This document shows positions 61,637 through 64,000 of a stretch of 64,000 nt of DNA, one piece after another. Position 1 is the stretch's first letter; each line of letters starts with the position of its first letter. The DNA comes from Tranzscheliella williamsii (Eukaryota; Basidiomycota; Ustilaginomycetes; Ustilaginales; Ustilaginaceae), in NCBI GenBank assembly GCA_023212725.1, contig JALBYF010000001.1, positions 62,001 to 126,000 on the forward strand, read 5' to 3'. The position numbers were made by a program, and so were the translations under genes. Under the pieces are notes generated by a model. The model was not told the DNA's origin. It did no database searches and saw nothing but the letters and a program-made list of their open reading frames with translations.

Positions 61637-63387
61637 TTACAAGACGGTGAAGACGCGGACAATCTTGTCAGAGTAGCCGGCAAAGAGGGTCTGGCCATCG
61701 GCGGACCAGGCGAGCGAGAGGCACTCGGGGTCGGCCGAGTTCTTGCCGACGCCGGTGAACTCGGGCTTGAGCTCGTCGACAATGCTCTTGGACTCGAGAT
61801 CAAAGATCTTGATGCAAGAGGCAGTGGCAGCGCAGAGCCAGTAGCGGTTGGGCGAGAAGACGAGCGCGTTGACAGTGTCACCAGCCTCGAGCGAGTAGAG
61901 GTGCTTGCCCTCGGACAGCTCCCAGAGCATAGTGATGCCGTCCTTTCCGCCGGAAGCGCAGAGCGAACCATCGGGGGAGACGGTGACAGTGTTGATGTAG
62001 CCAGTGTGGCCAGTGTGGTTGGTCTTCAACTTGCACTTGTTCAGATCCCAGACCTATCGATTTGTTCAGCAGCCGGGGAGGAGCGCGCAGCGTGTCAGTA
62101 TGCAAATCCCTTTCAAGGGGCACCAAGAACTTTGGGCCTGCTGGCTGCGTGGAGGTAGAAAGAACTCCTCCTGACGGGTCTCCTTGTCCCGCCGTATCCA
62201 ACAGGGAAAGCTCAGTGATCTTGGTGACTTAAAGATATTCTCATCGAGCTATGCTCTCTATAGTAGCAAATATATAAAGCACTCTTCATCGCAATCCCTT
62301 TCTTCCGGCCATTGCCGGCAGCAAGCCCAGCCTCTTTTTCATCCTGAATTGCAGCAGCAGCAGCAGCAGCAGCAGCAGGCCAGGAGCCAGTGGTAGAACT
62401 TACCTTGACAACCTTGTCCCAACCAGCAGAGACAATGACGGGGTTCTCGGGGTTAGGGCTGAATCGGACGCAGCTGACCCACTCAGAGTGGCCGTCGTCG
62501 GTGATGTTGAACTTGCACTCGCCGAGGGTGTTCCAGAGCTTGATGGTGCGGTCTCGGGAGCCGGAGACGATCTGTCGGTTGTCGGCGGAGAAGGAGACGG
62601 AGAGGACATCGGCAGTGTGGCCGACGAATCGTCGGGTGGTGGTGCCCGTGTTCAGGTCCCAAAGTCGGAGGGTCTTGTCCCACGAGGCAGAGAGAGCGAA
62701 CTGGCCGTCCGAGGAGATGACAATGTCGGAAACAAAGTGGTTGTGGCCGTGGAGGATTCGCTTGGGGTATCCGTAGTTGGAGTCGTCTCGCGACAGCTGC
62801 CAGACGATAATGGTGCGGTCTCGCGAGGCCGTCAGCAGAAGGTCGGGGTTCTCCTGAGACGTGGCGATGGCGGTGATCCAGCCCTTGTGGCCGGCGAGGG
62901 AGCCCTTGTAGACGAGAGACTCAGACCTGTGCATCGGACAAGAATAAGGTCAGGATACGGCTTTCAATGGGGATCATCGGAAACGAGACCATGCAGCATG
63001 CCCTTCCAACTCCCGCGCCCCCAACAACGTAAGGACAATGCCGCTGCTCGACGTCCGGCTCCAGAGGACAGCAACGTCGACGTCAACGTCGACGAACCAA
63101 GCAGAGACTGCTGAGAAAGCGGCCGTTCGGCACTGCCGAGTAATTGACCGGCTGCGGTCCTTTGGCAGCATGACGCGCATCTCCCAGCGGCCCTGTCGAG
63201 TCGCGTGCGACGAGCTGACTGCCCTCCAAAACCATCGTGATGTGTGTCTCCCATGCCCGTTCCGGTAGAGCTGTTGTATATCAACAGCCAGTCCCAATTC
63301 GCTTCTGCTTCGCCGCTCCTTTGCTACGATAGGCAGACCCCGTTGGCAGCATGCTGAGGCCTCGACACGGAGGGCGACGACTTACAT
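61637..63387 (-). CDS. ASC1: RACK1/Asc1 ribosome-associated WD-repeat protein
   Basis: The model has a start codon split by an intron: A and T at 63387-63386, then G at 62926. Exons are up to 63386, then 62926-62404 and 62053-61637, encoding 313 residues, the usual RACK1 length. The N-terminus then reads [17 protein letters not shown], as in the family. Seven WD repeats are present, for example [52 protein letters not shown] and [13 protein letters not shown]. The protein sits on the 40S head near the mRNA exit and links signalling to translation; the Ustilago orthologue is Rak1. Intron 1 is 459 bases (GTAAGT to CACAG) and intron 2 is 350 bases (GTAAGT to GATAG) and carries a U24 snoRNA. Without the split-codon model no ATG precedes the conserved N-terminus in a suitable frame. 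Confidence 0.94.
62206..62297 (-). ncRNA. snR24: U24 (snR24) C/D box snoRNA inside RACK1 intron 2
   Basis: On the minus strand the intron contains box C GCGATGA (62292-62286), the guide ATATTTGCTACT, an internal C' box TCGATGA, the second guide TCACCAAGATC and box D CTGA (62215-62212). Short complementary flanks (GGGA and TCCC) can form the terminal stem. The two guide stretches are, from memory, those of yeast snR24 and vertebrate U24, which direct 2'-O-methylation of large-subunit rRNA. Yeast SNR24 also lies in the ASC1 intron, so host and guest are conserved. Box C has C instead of U at its second position. Ends are approximate. Confidence 0.85.
62351..62378 (+). repeat. Nine-copy GCA repeat near the 5' end of RACK1 intron 2
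   Basis: The plus strand reads GCA nine times, which is TGC/CTG on the transcribed strand. It begins 25 bases inside the intron from the donor site and lies outside the snoRNA. Confidence 0.9.
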
Positions 63388-63924
63388 CCTGACGATAATA
63401 TGCACGTATAGGTGGTGATGGAGGCGGAAAGATGATATTAGCCAGAGCTGGAATCGTCGAAGGGCGACGTCTCGACTGGGAATCGCTTGCTTGTGGGTGC
63501 AGATGTGCCTGTCTGCCGTTACAGGCTACTTTGATGCTTGCCTTTTGCTCGTTGAGTACGATAGGGCCTGGCCTCGACTCTAATCTGAATTCAACATTTA
63601 CTCTTGCGCTTGCGGGCAACTCTGCCACAGCCGTAAGCTTCTCCGCTCAGATCTTCTTACCGAAGAGCGGGAGGATAAGGGCGGCACGTGATTTGCGTGT
63701 AACACTTCCGTTCCTCGGCCGAGGTCGACCCCATGCCTTTGTATTTCGACGTCAAATTCCCCACTCGACAATTTCGCGCAATAGGTTTGGCTCGGGGTCT
63801 CGATGCCCGCCCGCCCAGTGAGCCAGCCCAGCTGGGCCAGGCCGGACGGACGAGATTCGAGATTGGCCAAGGCCATCCTTCCTCACTTCACCGTCAAGAT
63901 CACCATCACACATACATAGTCACA
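63388..63924. promoter_or_regulatory. Divergent promoter of RACK1 and RPL12
   Basis: This region of about 540 bases separates two translation genes transcribed in opposite directions and includes the RACK1 leader. It contains the Cbf1-type octamer at 63685-63692. No further gene is supported. Confidence 0.5.
63685..63692 (-). promoter_or_regulatory. Cbf1-type ATCACGTG site
   Basis: The minus strand reads ATCACGTG, a full match to the Cbf1 consensus RTCACRTG. It is about 235 bases upstream of RPL12 and 300 bases upstream of RACK1. CBF1 itself is encoded in this window at 6809-7921. Binding is inferred from the motif and from the known role of Cbf1 at ribosomal protein genes in some fungi. Confidence 0.45.
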
Positions 63925-64000
63925 ATGGCGCCCAAGATCGACCCCAACGAGATTAAGGTGATTATCCAGCAGCCGACACAGCCGTCTCGGACACAGATAC
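63925..64000 (+). CDS. RPL12: Ribosomal protein uL11 (Rpl12), first exon, cut by window edge
   Basis: The ATG at 63925 opens MAPKIDPNEIK, which matches the N-terminus of eukaryotic Rpl12. The following GTGATT at 63958 is a plausible intron donor, and the continuing translation (VIIQQPTQ) does not match the family. I therefore read exon 1 as 63925-63957 with intron sequence to the window end. uL11 forms the base of the ribosomal P-stalk. The assignment rests on only 11 residues plus the divergent RACK1 neighbour. Confidence 0.6.
   Translation, partial: MAPKIDPNEIKVIIQQPTQPSRTQI

Noticed and set aside
63281..63628. 115-codon minus open frame as the first exon of RACK1
   Set aside because: It is in the wrong relation to the known N-terminus; the AT/G split start gives the correct family sequence and length.

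Overview
The window is nuclear DNA of a basidiomycete, most likely a smut fungus of the Ustilaginaceae (Ustilago/Sporisorium/Moesziomyces type). The evidence is an intron-poor, GC-rich gene style with many multi-kilobase single-exon genes, GTAAGT/GTGAGT introns of about 70-560 bases, a Don1-type RhoGEF with a FYVE finger as described in Ustilago maydis, and a Cdc24 with a PB1 tail. The genus is an inference; the species cannot be told from this sequence. About 21 protein genes and one snoRNA are supported. No transposon, tRNA, rRNA or CRISPR array was recognised.

Layout. 0-15 kb: a Zn2Cys6 transcription factor cut by the left edge (-), EMC1 (+), the bHLH factor CBF1 (-), eIF5A with two introns (+), tRNA dihydrouridine synthase DUS4 (+), histone chaperone ASF1 (-), and a small coiled-coil protein (+). 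15-30 kb: the Don1-like Cdc42 GEF (-), an uncharacterised HhH-GPD-like nuclear protein (+), a four-exon Hrp1-type RNA-binding protein (-), and the peroxisomal AAA-ATPase PEX6 (-). A gene-poor stretch of about 3.8 kb leads into CDC24 (+) at 33.3 kb. 37-45 kb: a RanBP2 zinc-finger protein with an unresolved 5' end (-), RPN10 (-), the CAF1/POP2 deadenylase (+) and a UBE2G1-type E2 enzyme (-). 45-64 kb: APC1 (+), PDI1 (+), SEC24 (+), a fusion gene joining a Shb17-type sugar bisphosphatase to thymidylate synthase (+), RACK1/ASC1 with a U24 snoRNA in its second intron (-), and the first exon of RPL12 at the right edge (+).

Most genes are housekeeping and sit as independent units; no secondary-metabolite or effector cluster is visible. 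Weak functional groupings are two Cdc42 exchange factors 14 kb apart, three ubiquitin-proteasome genes within 11 kb (RPN10, E2, APC1), secretory-pathway genes (EMC1, PDI1, SEC24), and the divergent RACK1/RPL12 translation pair with a Cbf1-type octamer between them.

The most striking observation is the uninterrupted SHB17-thymidylate synthase fusion (59498-61332). It would place a riboneogenesis enzyme and the dTMP-forming enzyme in one 555-residue polypeptide. Next come the U24 snoRNA kept in the RACK1 intron and the RACK1 start codon that appears to be split by an intron. All assignments come from reading the sequence and from family knowledge; no database search was run.
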